This document shows positions 34,386 through 44,985 of a DNA stretch of 64,000 bases, in pieces. A program made the position numbers and the translations under genes. This DNA comes from Symsagittifera roscoffensis (Eukaryota; Xenacoelomorpha; Acoela; Convolutidae). The first letter of the stretch is position 1. Each line of letters begins with the position of its first letter. The notes beneath the pieces are model-generated. The model saw nothing but the letters and a program-made list of their open reading frames with translations, made no database searches and was not told where the DNA came from. The DNA is taken from the NCBI RefSeq assembly GCF_963678635.1, contig NC_087065.1:8205209-8269208 (forward strand), read 5' to 3'.

Positions 34386-37332
34386 TCACAAGGGGTTTCC
34401 CCCAAAGGTATTTCTGTTGAAAACGAGTCTACAGTTGTTTCGATTGCAGTCACAAAAGGTAACCCAGGAGCAAGAATTGCTTTCATTGTAAAACGCATGG
34501 AAGTATTCCCAGAACCATTTCAACAAGTCCGATTTCAGGGTGGAGGAGAAAATATCAATGTCATCAGGTAAGCGATTTGCTGTTCTAGTAGCTTGGAACC
34601 AAAAATTTTGCTCACATAAACTTTTCAAGGGCCTAATGCTGGTAAAACTGACTATAGGACCATGTCGCAATACTCGAAGTCTCGTTTGGGTAGGTTCTTG
34701 CAGGGAAAACCCTTGCGAAGGCCCTTCCCGTGAGTCCTGAGGTGAATGGAAGAATTGAATATGCTCGCTGAAGTTGTAATCGAAGTAATCAGTCACAATT
34801 TTCCGCAGAAGTAAAAAAGTGTTCAGTTGGATGTAATAAGCAACTGGAAGAATGTTTAGGAAGGTTAGAGCACTGGTGTAGCTCATGTGAGGGAGACACC
34901 ACTTACAGAATTTTTTCTGTACGTTCTCTAGAACTGATATGTTTGTCTTAGATAAGGCGCAACAATTTGATCCAAACAGCAAGGATGGAACAACCATGCT
35001 TTTGTACAGGTTGAGTTTGCTGTAAACTGGCAGACTCGACGTGTTTCTTTTGAGCATGTGGAGAACTTTGATGGATTTTGCGGCAGCTGCTTTGAAATGA
35101 TTGTTCCATTTAAGATCGCTACGAACAAGAATACCAAGATCTTTTTGAACATCTGTTCGAGGAATCACTTCGCCGTTGAAGTTATATGCAGTATCGTTGT
35201 TTTTACCAAAGTGGATGTGAGTACATTTTGCGACGTTGAAGGGCATTTTATTAGCAACACTCCAATTATAAATTCGAGAAAGTTCAGACTGGAAAGAAGT
35301 CGAACTATTAGTCAGCTAGTAAAAGAGGCTTCGAGTCAGCGCACGTTGATGGCAAGTCATTAATGAAAAACAGGAATAGTAAAGCTCCAACTACTGATCC
35401 TTGCGGAACCCCGCTAGTTACTTCAATTGGGCCAGATATTTTGTCTCCTACTTTAATTCTCTGAGAGCGGTTGTTCAAATATGATTTGATCAATTTGAGA
35501 AAATTTCCACGTACACCATATTGAAAAAGTTTGAATAACAATATCCCGTGGTCCACTTTATCGAACGCTTTCTCAAAATTGGTGTAAATAACATCAATGG
35601 AATTTTCATACTCAATTTCTTTGTAAAGGTGATCGAGATATATCAAAAGTTGAATTTCGACAGATCTTCCTTTTCGAAAACCAAATTGTGCATTGTGTAT
35701 CAAGGGCTTGAAATGATTGTATAGACTTCGAAACATGCATCGTTCGAGGATCTTGGAAGATATATCAAGAAGAGAAATGGGTCTATAGTTGGTTACATTT
35801 CGCGTGTCACCTTTCTTGTGAATTGGTGTTACTATTGCGGTTTTCCATTGCTGTGGGAAGACACATGTCTGTTTGATCTTATTGAAAATTTGACTCAGGG
35901 AGTGGCATAGTGCACTGGCGACATTTTTGAACAGCGCTGGGGGTAGATTGTCGGGTCCACGTGACTTAGTTACGTTGAGGTTAAGGCAAATCTCAAGAAT
36001 AGATTCATCCGAAGTATCAAAGGTATCAATGATTTGATATTCGTGCGCTAAAAATTGGTTGCGAATTGAGTCCTCATCATCTAATGATGACGATAAGATG
36101 AACACGCTAGAGAAAAAGGAAGCAAATAGATCAGCCTTAGACTGATCTGAGTAAGCACATAGTTTATCTAGATAAACGTATGACGGTATGGTCGTTGTCT
36201 TAAATGTTCGAAAATACTTGAAAAGCTGATTTTTACTCCTGTTGCTGGCTAGTTCATTCTCATAGTTTTCCTTGTCTTTTCCTGTCAAGACTGTAACCTT
36301 TTCATTCTGTTTAGTAGTTTTCGGATTCGATCGACCAAACTTTTTCTCAAAAGTATGCAAACGCTTTATCTCGTTCGATGTTGAGGATAAGATCCATGGA
36401 GGCAGCTCACTGCGGTGCTTCGTTCAAATGGGGACAGTTTTGGAGATTATATGCTGTAACCAGTCATACCATTCCGAGAGTAAAACATTAGGGTTTGACC
36501 AACAGTGACCTGTGAAGTAATTTCGCGATATCTGGAGCCTCATAGCTTCATAATTAGCTTTGGTGTAGCTGAAAACTTTTCCGGGTGTTGTACGCTTAGG
36601 CGAGTAAAGAACTGAAGATATAACAAAAGCGACAAGTATATGATCTGACAATTTACTAATGTTGTCTGTTACAGGTTTGATGTCAAGAACATCTGAGCTA
36701 GGCGACACCAAAAGCAAATCTAAAGTTTTTTCACGTGTTGTAGGAAACTGAACAGATTAGGTGAGATTTAGTTTTTCAATGCCAGTAATGAATCTTTGTT
36801 CGTCGGGAAATGTAGAAGAATAATCACGCCAGTCAATATCAAAGTTAAAGTCCCCACATATAACCACGTTTGAATATAAAAGGAAGACACTTTCAAGATA
36901 AATAAAGAAGTGTTCAAGGAATTGGTGGTCTATAGCAAAGGGACTTGTCCTAGGAGGAAAGTAACAACAAAGAAATAGCAAGGTTTCAGAAGTGGACGAG
37001 ACTGTACAAGCTGGGAAATGGTGGACTATTTCATCAGGAAGGCGAATTGGTTCCGAACTATGTTCATTTTTTATTCCAATGAGAGTGCCGCCATGACTGG
37101 AGTGACCATGATCGTTCATTTCACGGTCGGTTCGGTAAATATTGTATTGATTAAGAAATAGTTCAGAGTCACTTATCTCAGATGTTAGCCAGGTTTCGGT
37201 TAGGCATATAACGTCATGATTGCTCTTGAGAATATAATTTGCGAAAGAAGTTCTACGATTTATATTAATGAGGCTTCGTGTATTAAAGCATAGGGCGGAT
37301 AACGGGTGGGTGATGGAGGTGGTGTCAGATAG
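34386..37332 (-). pseudogene. LINE ORF2: endonuclease and reverse transcriptase, broken
   Basis: The reading starts after ORF1 with ALCFNTRSLININ, HDVICLTETWL and YRTDREMNDHGHSSHGGTLI, then VICGDFNFDIDW: an apurinic-endonuclease-type (EEP) domain. RT follows with FPQQWKTAIVTPIHKKGD, NYRPISLLDISSKILERCM, FGFRKGRSVEIQL, FEKAFDKVDHGILLFKL and GVPQGSVVGALLFLFFINDL. The active-site box reads LLAD and is cut by a stop and a deletion at ~35308. The C-terminal part resumes in another frame (34386-35246). In-frame stops also occur at ~36757 (TAA) and ~36424 (TGA). This copy cannot mobilise itself. Confidence 0.88.
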
Positions 37333-37938
37333 TCAGTCTTCTAACTGAACTTTCACTCCATTCTTGAAGAGCTCGAGATTTTTAATTTTCAGGTCTTTGG
37401 GTTTAACATTTTCGTTGTCAATGAGAAATCTGCGTTTTTCTAGTACCTTTTTCTCAATCTTGATTTCGTCTGGTTTCAGGGATTTTGACAGGTAAACTTT
37501 GTATACTTTTTGGTTGTAAGTATTGGAGTAGTCTTTTAAATGGGTTGCTCTTGATAATAATCTTTCAGATATTAACTCGTTTTTAAATTTGACGATAATT
37601 GTCCTTGGTCGAGTGCTTTCAGGCTTGAATGGTCCAAGTCGCTTAATAGAAACAACAGGTTCATTATTATCAATTCCTGGATGGGTTAAGACGCCATTTA
37701 CATTGGTAACTTTATGCTCAAAAATATCCGATCTTTGAGCTTTGTTATCACTTGCAGAGATATATTCAAGGATACCACTAAAACGGAGTTCTTTTGCGTA
37801 TTCAACACCATTTTTGTTTAGCAAAACATCAGAATATGACTTAGCTTGGGGATTTGAAGATGATTGGCCGGAAGAATCCAGTTCGGGGCGACGTGCAGAG
37901 TTGTTGGTAAGTGACTCTTTCAACTCCTTCAAGTCTAT
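37333..37938 (-). pseudogene. LINE ORF1, C-terminal part (interrupted by giant element)
   Basis: About 200 codons: a Ser/Glu-rich start, then KELRFSGILEYISAS, VVSIKRLGPFKPESTRPRTI, IVKFKNELISERLL and KSLKPDEIKIEKKVLEKRRF, the RRM-like nucleic-acid-binding ORF1 type common in CR1/L2 elements. The frame runs to the LTR junction at 37938 and continues across the insertion in the same frame at 60782 (SLKI meets DLKEL). Confidence 0.8.
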
Positions 37939-38847
37939 TGTAACATTCGTCTACTGCAGTCACACATGAGGCTTAAGAAAAATAGGCCCTATAACTATTG
38001 GCTCAAGAGTCAGGGACACTATCTCTTGTGTTTTTCTACCTCAAATCAGTCGGAGCCAATTCGGTTCGTTTGTGACATGAGACTACGACCCGTTACAGCT
38101 TAAAGGCTACTACTAAAATATCCCCCCACTCTAGAATTAAGAACGTCCTCAAACTTAGGTCTCTAGATACCCAAAATACATGAACGCCGCTAAAAACCGG
38201 GTTGGAACAATCCGTTACGTTACTTTTTATTAGACAGTGGAACTTTGATCCATTTCAGATGGATCAACCTAAAACTCGCCTTACCTCAACATAACAATTA
38301 TAAAACACACTCTAGAAATTTAAATTAGTACTCACATTGTAGCACGCTCAAGAACTGGGAGTAATCAAGTCGGTAATCAACTCGAGAATTAAATAATGTA
38401 ACTAAAATGAGTTTAATGTTCGTCAGTTTTAACAACAAGAACAAGTTTGTACTCTAGAATATAGTTTCTCGTGAACCATTGGGACACTCAAGCTGTCCAC
38501 CTTTCCACCGAAGGTTCACTCTAGTCCAGTTTAGAATAATACTCCAGTCAAGTCACAATAATCCAGTTCGTGGGAATACGCTTCTTTCTGTTTCGAATGG
38601 GACAGCTCTACTCTAGATTATTGCTGTGACGGAAATTGCGAATAGCAATTTCCTACTGATTTATCTTGCAACTTTCCCGCAATTGTCACTCGATTGTTCT
38701 GACTTCTCTTTTTTGACTTTCAGTTATCGCGAGAAAATCGTGCATGACAGGCTCCATTCGAATTTTTGAAAAATTAAATTTTACCCCAAAATTAAGTGTT
38801 TTTTGCTTCTCTCAAGGTCAAACTTCCAAATATGACCGACTGGCACA
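37939..38847 (-). mobile_element. 3' LTR of copy 3
   Basis: 909 bp, plus-strand view TGTAACATTCG...GACTGGCACA. The inner border is set by loss of identity with the other LTR after GGCACATA. The purine-rich stretch expected just upstream in the element sense is weak here (CCAGGGAGTA). Confidence 0.92.
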
Positions 38848-39277
38848 TACTCCCTGGACTCGAGATCGATGTCCTCATCGCGTGCTGTCGTCTGCCAGTG
38901 AGTCCCAGAAAATCAAGTTTTGCTCAAGGTACAGTGCCAGTGGTCACTTACAGAAGTTCGCAGCAGACTTAAGTTTATCTACACCCCAAAATTCACGGCC
39001 ATGTAAAATTTTCACACTATCGCTAAACAGCAATCAAAATCTGCACACACCTGCACCCTTGAATTCTTGCTTTTTAAGCCAATCATTTAAAATTTCTTTT
39101 GTCCCATTCAATCAGGAAATTGTCATGCAGCATTTTGATTTATATAGTAAATATAGTATATTAATAACAATATTTGATTCGTTAAAATTTCTTTTTCTGT
39201 GAACCCAGGTTTCACCCGGATCCACACTCAAGCCCCCCCTTCCCTCTCAAGACTCAAGATCCATTCGAACTATCCAC
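38848..39277 (-). other. 3' untranslated region of copy 3
   Basis: 430 bp between the ORF2 stop and the 3' LTR, with no coding signal. A strong purine run in the sense strand (GAGAGGGAAGGGGGG, 39231-39245) lies right after ORF2. It is a better polypurine-tract sequence than the one bordering the LTR, but is ~385 bp from it. Confidence 0.6.
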
Positions 39278-40831
39278 TCATCTCGCACTCTTCGCCTTGG
39301 AGGTGCCACACCCTGAAGTACTTGATACGGCAAACTGTCTCAACAGTTCTTCTTCATCATCGTAGCTAATCACGATTTCCTCCCAAGCCTTCAGCTGTTC
39401 ATAGGATCGCATCCATTCTCTTTGCTCCTGCAACCTCTTTGCCTGGTTGGGTAGTGCCTTCACCCTAGATTCCCGGTTCAAACAAAAGGAGTTGTGCAGG
39501 CTCAAGCTCACGTTCTTCGCCAGGTCCTCCTCTAGTATCGATTCCCTCGCTTTGGTATTGTCTCTAGACATCTTACCCACTCTCTTCCATCCTGTCGTGA
39601 TCGCATTTCGGTGGGTCAACAGGGGTCCCTTGAAAGCTTCTGGCCCAATCTCGGCCTGGAACTGTCGATACTCCTTTTGATGCTTTCTCATGTGATCTTT
39701 CGTTGTCATGTGCAACCAAGACGTCAGTGTCGCCCGAAACCATGGAAAGTACCTCAAACGGCTCCATATGTGTCTGACTTCCGTCGGTATGGCGAATACT
39801 TTGCACGCAGTCTCAAACAACTCGAGTCTCCTGCTGTAGTCTATCGCATATATTGACTCAGCCGTTGGCGTCGTCGCTTCCCGATACTTCGTTATATTCT
39901 CTTCTATCCATCTCAGAGCCAACATCGTACTCACTACTAAGAGCGTCACCTTCTGCCGGTGATCCGGTAGTCCGATCGACCGAATTTCCTCCATATCCCA
40001 CACCAGGCAAAGGTTCTTGTGATCTGGATACCACACCGTTTGTGCCAAACAGTGGCATGGGCATTCTCCATGGGTGATCTCAATGCTCCTGAGGTTACGC
40101 TCCCCCGAGGCTTCCAAGAGAGGCTCAAGCTCTATCATTTTCTCATGCATCGTGTCATTATCTTCCATGTTTGGAGCACCTCCCACAGGTTTTTCGATCA
40201 CGTTTTGTCTCTCGTGATCGCTTGTGTTCTCACTCTCCAACTTCAAAAGATCTTCTCCCCAGATTTCACTCAAGTCATCTCTCAATTCTTTTGGTACTGT
40301 CCCTCTGATTTTTCTCAACAACTTGTGCGAGTGATGCGATATCCGAGCCAACCTCACGCACTTGGGCACTGAGAAGGCCTTGTCCACCAGTACTCTCTGG
40401 CTGGATGCTTCCACCATCGCTATGTGCAGTGGGTAGTGGCTTCCGCACAAGTTGGCCATCATTGACCCTATCAAGGATTTTGCGTTCAGTGGCAGGCCAT
40501 AAGCTTCGCTCATGGGAAACCCCATTTCCGCCTCGAGACCAACCTTCCAGCTCCGGATGTGTTTTTGAGTCACCTGCAACACCCCAGGCCATGATTCTAC
40601 GCTCAACGCCGTCACTAAATGGTGTTCAGACTCTAGTCTTTCCAGTGACTGCAGACTACACATTCTCGAGAAGAATCCGAGAGCTGTTGCTATGTTCACC
40701 GTAGTTCTCGCGTAACACTTCACTTTTCTCCCTTTCCGTGATGTCTTCAAACCAAGTGACCAGGTCTTCTTTTTGAAAGGACAGTATCCTGACACATGAC
40801 CGTCCATCGCAGGTGTGCTCTCCGTTCCCAC
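39278..40831 (-). CDS. ORF2 C-terminal region B of copy 3, unrecognised
   Basis: The open frame runs 517 codons to the stop at 39278. Homology with copy 2 begins at about codon 45 (NIATALGFF), where a frameshift joins it to the preceding segment, so the listed Met is not the true start. Islands conserved with copy 2 are SLQSLERLE, VLVDKAFSVPKCVRLAR, HGECPCHC, LTHRNAITTGWKRV and NVSLSLHNSFCLNRE. A Trp/Tyr-rich middle (IWSRLRYFPWFRATLTSW) is missing in copy 2. No domain is recognised. PCHC and nearby Cys/His may bind metal. This is the C-terminal end of the ORF2 polyprotein. Confidence 0.65.
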   Translation of the reverse strand: MGTESTPAMDGHVSGYCPFKKKTWSLGLKTSRKGRKVKCYARTTVNIATALGFFSRMCSLQSLERLESEHHLVTALSVESWPGVLQVTQKHIRSWKVGLEAEMGFPMSEAYGLPLNAKSLIGSMMANLCGSHYPLHIAMVEASSQRVLVDKAFSVPKCVRLARISHHSHKLLRKIRGTVPKELRDDLSEIWGEDLLKLESENTSDHERQNVIEKPVGGAPNMEDNDTMHEKMIELEPLLEASGERNLRSIEITHGECPCHCLAQTVWYPDHKNLCLVWDMEEIRSIGLPDHRQKVTLLVVSTMLALRWIEENITKYREATTPTAESIYAIDYSRRLELFETACKVFAIPTEVRHIWSRLRYFPWFRATLTSWLHMTTKDHMRKHQKEYRQFQAEIGPEAFKGPLLTHRNAITTGWKRVGKMSRDNTKARESILEEDLAKNVSLSLHNSFCLNRESRVKALPNQAKRLQEQREWMRSYEQLKAWEEIVISYDDEEELLRQFAVSSTSGCGTSKAKSAR

Positions 40832-42281
40832 ACGTTGAATCCAGACAGCTACCCGGCTCCATTTTCTTTGCTGACCCGAGCTTGCTCGTCTTTTCGCCTG
40901 ATTCCTGCGTCTGAGGTGAGATTAGCTTGTGCAACACACTCAACTTTGCCAGATCTTCATCTTCCGTTGGTGCTAACCTCACTCGCTCGGTGGTTTCCTC
41001 GATCAGACTCGCGTGGGGATGTGGACACCAGGAGGGTCTTAATAGCTTCCATACCACTCCCAAGTTCGTGATTAACAAGCCATTTCCATCGCCCATGTTC
41101 ACTTCAACTCTCTTGTTCGAACGTGGTATGCTTACCACCTCTGGTGTTTTCTCAAGAATCAGGCCCAGGCTCGGCCCTTCTTTCTCTACCGTTTCTATTT
41201 CCAATATTCTTTCTGTCCAAAACTTCAGTAGCTCCGCCACCTCGTGGTTCCTGTGAGCGCCTCCTGTTTCTGAGTCTAAGAAGGGGTTGTAGGCTATTCC
41301 CATCACTCCTGACACGTATTGGTATTCCCCCTTCTCGCTGGGTCTCGAGTACTGCTCTGACGAGGCCAGGTTACGGTGAACATCATGCTCATCTTCGAAC
41401 TTCTTATTATAAAACCTCCGTACCTCGTCCAGCTTTCTGTGGTTCTCTAGGGACAGTCTGGAACCATCTTCTTTTTCTATACCAGTACTCTGATACACGT
41501 TTAAGATGAACGTTGAGACTCTTTTTTCCACGGTTTTACTTCCGCTTGCTCTCTGGTGGCATGCCAAGATGGTACTATCAGACATCATTGACATTATCCA
41601 TCTCAAGAAACATGTGGCATCCTTCCTCCTAGCCAGGCTCAAGCCTGAATTGTCCCTGGCCACGTGTTGCATCAATGCTTGATACACATCTAGCTTTTTG
41701 CTTCCCAATTTCAGCCTATCATACGAGGTCAATGTCTCCAACTCTATTCCTACCAGACTCCAGGTGAACATTAATTGTCCTGCAGTTCTAACGAAGGGAT
41801 TCGCCATTAATGGTGGTGCTGATGAGGATGTCCTCATTGCCTCTTCAAAATGATCCTTCAACAAGTTCTGCCAGGACCTCTTCAGCTGATTCGCCATTTC
41901 TATTTTATTAACCTCGGCCTTTTGCTGGGTGGCCCAATTGCGTCGCTTGCGAGCTACTCCACTGTCCAATTTCTTCAAGCAGTCCTCCATTTCCTTCAAT
42001 GTCTCGAGGGCCACCCACCACGTCCGGGAGGTGTTCCTCGTCTTGTTCCTCTCCAATGGATCACTCGTCACTTGCTTGCCCGTGGCCTGGTGTGCCTTCG
42101 AGATCCATTCTTTGCCGACATCTACTTCCCATGTCTGTCCGTTCGTTGAACCTCTCTTTACGTTTATCTTCTGAGGCTTGAAGTCTTCCTCCGATGTCGA
42201 ACTGGTGGAAACCTCTATTTCCCTCTCTACTTCAAGTGGTTTCTGAGCTCCGAGCTGCTCTTGTATGCCGCCGTCTTGCAT
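40656..42281 (-). CDS. ORF2 C-terminal region A of copy 3, unrecognised
   Basis: 541 open codons. An acidic start is followed by a basic, probably helical stretch (residues ~85-145), then islands shared with copy 2: LARRKDATCFLRW, LDEVRRFYNKKF, MGIAYNPFLDSE, LLRPSWCPHPHASLI and a Cys/His cluster (CGNGEHTCDGRSC), which could be a zinc site. It overlaps the upstream segment by 55 nt in another frame and is followed by a frameshift near 40730. These are probably lesions in one long frame, although programmed frameshifting at the 5' overlap cannot be excluded. Confidence 0.65.
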   Translation of the reverse strand: MQDGGIQEQLGAQKPLEVEREIEVSTSSTSEEDFKPQKINVKRGSTNGQTWEVDVGKEWISKAHQATGKQVTSDPLERNKTRNTSRTWWVALETLKEMEDCLKKLDSGVARKRRNWATQQKAEVNKIEMANQLKRSWQNLLKDHFEEAMRTSSSAPPLMANPFVRTAGQLMFTWSLVGIELETLTSYDRLKLGSKKLDVYQALMQHVARDNSGLSLARRKDATCFLRWIMSMMSDSTILACHQRASGSKTVEKRVSTFILNVYQSTGIEKEDGSRLSLENHRKLDEVRRFYNKKFEDEHDVHRNLASSEQYSRPSEKGEYQYVSGVMGIAYNPFLDSETGGAHRNHEVAELLKFWTERILEIETVEKEGPSLGLILEKTPEVVSIPRSNKRVEVNMGDGNGLLITNLGVVWKLLRPSWCPHPHASLIEETTERVRLAPTEDEDLAKLSVLHKLISPQTQESGEKTSKLGSAKKMEPGSCLDSTCGNGEHTCDGRSCVRILSFQKEDLVTWFEDITEREKSEVLRENYGEHSNSSRILLENV

Positions 42282-43477
42282 CGAGCCAAAACCATGGGCG
42301 CCGTCTCTCTCAAGTTTCCTTCCGAAACAGCATCCACTGAAGGACTACCCAATCCCTCCACTTCTCTCTTCCTCTTGCGGGTCTTCACATCTCTGCTTGA
42401 GGGTGTTGAATCTATCATCACTGATTCGACCTCTCTGTCTACCCCCAATCCTTCCAACTCTTGTCTCCCCCCTGCTCGAGCCTTAAGGATATTAGTACTT
42501 TTAATCATATTACTAGTCCCAACCTTATCCCTTTTTATATCATCAACTATTTTATCTACAGTTTTTTGTTTCAGAGTAGAGCTGTCCTCACATTTTTCTT
42601 CTCTAGTCTTCGATCGTGAATTCCTCAGCTCTACCAGCTTGCTCAGCAGCTCTTTTCTCGCCTTCTCATCCAGGCCCGTTCCTATCAGAAGCGGTTCTCC
42701 AAATCTTACGACTGTGTCCCACAGTTCCTCTTTGAATTTGTCCAGCGTCGTCTCGCTGCCCACTTCTTGATTGAATTCTTCCAAGAACTCCTGCCAAGCA
42801 TCGTCCTTCAGGGACCCCAGGAACATGTCCTTGTTCCCTTCGAAAGTGTTCTTTTCCCTTTCCTCCGAGCTCAAGAGTATCATCCCCATATTGAAGGTCT
42901 CATTTGCCAATGGCAATTCCAGATTCTTCCGGGGGGACGGATTCAGAGGTGGGGTGGCAGTATCTGCCCAATTCTCCTCGCTCAAGTCTTTTAACAGCTC
43001 TTGAGTGGTGAGCTCTTCCCCTGATGGCCCTGGTTCAGGCGTATTCCCCACTTCCATGTCTTCACCGGCTTCACTGAGAGTTTCATCCATACTCTCTTCT
43101 TCTGACTCATGTCTCCTTCTCTCGAGAATTCTTTTAAACCGGTCCTCAACGGGTCCACTCCTCTTGTCTCCAGGCGTGTCCACTGACAGTGGTGATGGTG
43201 TCGTAGGGTCCAATTTCTTGTATTTCGTCAGGGCTACGTGCAGTTGACCTGCTGCATCTAGTTCTTTTCCCTCCTGTCTCACTTCCACCTGTTCTAAGCC
43301 ATAGGGTGCCCTGTATTTTCTCGTTGCAAATTTCATGTCGTCCACCAATGCGACGTGCCCCTCCATCATGATCATCCTGCCATCATCCCATATGGGTAGC
43401 ATGTTCTCAAGTCCCTTCTGCTCAAGAGCTCTCAAGACCTTTCGCACCTCATATCCGGGGGGCTGCGAACCTCTCAT
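42227..43477 (-). CDS. ORF2 acidic, low-complexity region of copy 3
   Basis: 416 codons. It is in the same frame as the preceding segment, from which it is parted only by a TAG (~43496), so the Met at 43477 may not be a true start. The first ~90 residues look folded (MLPIWDDGRMIMMEGHVALV). The rest is rich in Glu, Ser, Thr and Pro, with RFKRILERRRHESEEESMDE and a basic KTRKRKREVEG that could act as a nuclear signal. It corresponds to the poorly conserved linker of copy 2. No family is recognised. Confidence 0.55.
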   Translation of the reverse strand: MRGSQPPGYEVRKVLRALEQKGLENMLPIWDDGRMIMMEGHVALVDDMKFATRKYRAPYGLEQVEVRQEGKELDAAGQLHVALTKYKKLDPTTPSPLSVDTPGDKRSGPVEDRFKRILERRRHESEEESMDETLSEAGEDMEVGNTPEPGPSGEELTTQELLKDLSEENWADTATPPLNPSPRKNLELPLANETFNMGMILLSSEEREKNTFEGNKDMFLGSLKDDAWQEFLEEFNQEVGSETTLDKFKEELWDTVVRFGEPLLIGTGLDEKARKELLSKLVELRNSRSKTREEKCEDSSTLKQKTVDKIVDDIKRDKVGTSNMIKSTNILKARAGGRQELEGLGVDREVESVMIDSTPSSRDVKTRKRKREVEGLGSPSVDAVSEGNLRETAPMVLARCKTAAYKSSSELRNHLK

Positions 43478-43495
43478 CTTTTTCGCTTGCGTCGT

Positions 43496-44980
43496 CTACG
43501 AATTTACCTTCGCCTCGCTAGTATGGAAGTAGACCGCCGCCGTGTAGCCGATGAACAGGGGGTCCCAGCCATCAGTGAAATACTTCTGCATTTCCTCCGT
43601 CGTCATCCTCGCCATTATGGAGGGAACTACCAAGGGGCTGTTCATTCCCAAGGTCATCCTCCTGACTATCGGGTACTCAGGCATGGTGGCTGGGAGGATC
43701 TCTTTCTCCATTATGGCCTCCAGCTCCCTCTTGACCAGCGCAAAACATTCCTTCCAAGTAGGAATCCTCAAGATCTCTCGTCCGTCTGCCGTCAATGGGT
43801 TCAAGTTCCAAAATTTGGGATACGTTTCGATGGGGCCCTCTCGCTTGCCTCCCATTCTACATTGCATTTGCACCCTGAAGTTGTACACTATCAGCTCGGC
43901 ATCATTCACTTTTCCAAAGAGTACCGTGTTGCTCATTCGCGCTCTGAGCACCTCCTGCTGACACCAATTGAGCGCCGTCCCATTCAGTATGCTGATGAGA
44001 CTCAAGTGCGTCACAGAGTGACGATACGTTGTCACCAGGGGATCTGGGAATGCGTACGTCACTGCTGGACCATAAATGCAGGTCACCACCTCCTCTAGAC
44101 CCCGGATTATCCCCATAGGGTCCGACCTCATTGCCAGGCATAGGTCCGTCAACAGAGGCATCCCCCTATTCATCTTCTTCCATTCTTCTTTCGAGGTTGG
44201 ATTCTCATCTTCATCTGTCATGTGCCGATTCTGCATCATGAGGTATTGCACTAACAACGTCTTCAACCCTGCGGCACACTTGTAGGAGTAGGTTTCAATG
44301 CTCGAATGGACTCTCCCCATAGACAGAGGCTCTCCATATTCCATCAATCGATGAAACGACACCAATTCCCCATGGGTCAAGAGTAATAGAGCCAGATACC
44401 CATCAACTCGAAGTGTCTCTACTCCTCGACTAAACATGTATGCTGGGCCCATGTTGAATAAGTATCTGGGGTAGACCAGGTACAAAGCCAAGAGCAGGCT
44501 GATGGGCATGCCCAGTATCTCCTGCACGAAGGATCCAAAGATAGTCGCCGTGGTGCCGAACATTCCTGCCATGAATTCCTTTTCCCAGCAAGGACTCAAG
44601 AACTTGAGAATCTCATGATCCCTCCTAGTCCTCAGCTCACCCTTGGCGTGCTCTCTCCAGAACCCTCCAATCGTCACTTCATTGGCGAATCTAGCCACCG
44701 TCATGTCTCTTACTTCGGCCAGCTCCAATTGTTTCTCCAGAAAACTCCAGACTTGTTTCACGAGGGGTGGTGCTTCCTCCCTCGTCTTATTCGTGGCGTT
44801 CTCCAGCCTTGGTGTCAAAAATGGCCACCAGCCATTCTCTTGCGTCAAGCGATATTTCATCGATTCTAATTGCTTTTCCGTCTCAGCCACATTTCTTCTC
44901 TCGTTACTAGGACCTCTAGACTTGCTGGTGGAATTTGTGATCTTCACATCCATGCTCCGAAACCACAAGCTGGCCGTCAA
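43496..44980 (-). CDS. ORF2 middle region of copy 3, unrecognised
   Basis: 494 open codons. A one-base loss near 44988 (after GDDHPA) separates it from the SGNH-containing segment; the protein is collinear with copy 2 across this point. It holds WPFLTPRLENATNKTREE, GGFWREHAKGELRTRRDHEI, a long hydrophobic helix (ISLLLALYLVYPRYLFNMGP), a second (YLALLLLTHGELVSF), VTYAFPDPLVTTYRHS and a C-terminal half (GREILRIPTWKECFALVKRE) absent in copy 2. Membrane association is possible but not certain. No family is recognised. Confidence 0.62.
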   Translation of the reverse strand: MTASLWFRSMDVKITNSTSKSRGPSNERRNVAETEKQLESMKYRLTQENGWWPFLTPRLENATNKTREEAPPLVKQVWSFLEKQLELAEVRDMTVARFANEVTIGGFWREHAKGELRTRRDHEILKFLSPCWEKEFMAGMFGTTATIFGSFVQEILGMPISLLLALYLVYPRYLFNMGPAYMFSRGVETLRVDGYLALLLLTHGELVSFHRLMEYGEPLSMGRVHSSIETYSYKCAAGLKTLLVQYLMMQNRHMTDEDENPTSKEEWKKMNRGMPLLTDLCLAMRSDPMGIIRGLEEVVTCIYGPAVTYAFPDPLVTTYRHSVTHLSLISILNGTALNWCQQEVLRARMSNTVLFGKVNDAELIVYNFRVQMQCRMGGKREGPIETYPKFWNLNPLTADGREILRIPTWKECFALVKRELEAIMEKEILPATMPEYPIVRRMTLGMNSPLVVPSIMARMTTEEMQKYFTDGWDPLFIGYTAAVYFHTSEAKVNS

Positions 44981-44985
44981 TTGGC

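Larger units (their letters stand above)
34340..37938 (-). mobile_element. CR1/L2-like LINE, 3' portion (inserted in mtHsp70 intron)
   Basis: Minus-strand LINE with ORF1 C-terminal part (37333-37938), ORF2 with endonuclease and RT (34386-37332), and a 3' tail of TAATAA-type repeats at ~34342-34366. Its 5' portion continues on the far side of the giant element at 60782-60910 and, beyond a hAT insertion, at 62818-62839. It begins 12-15 bp inside the second Hsp70 intron, in antisense. Confidence 0.88.
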
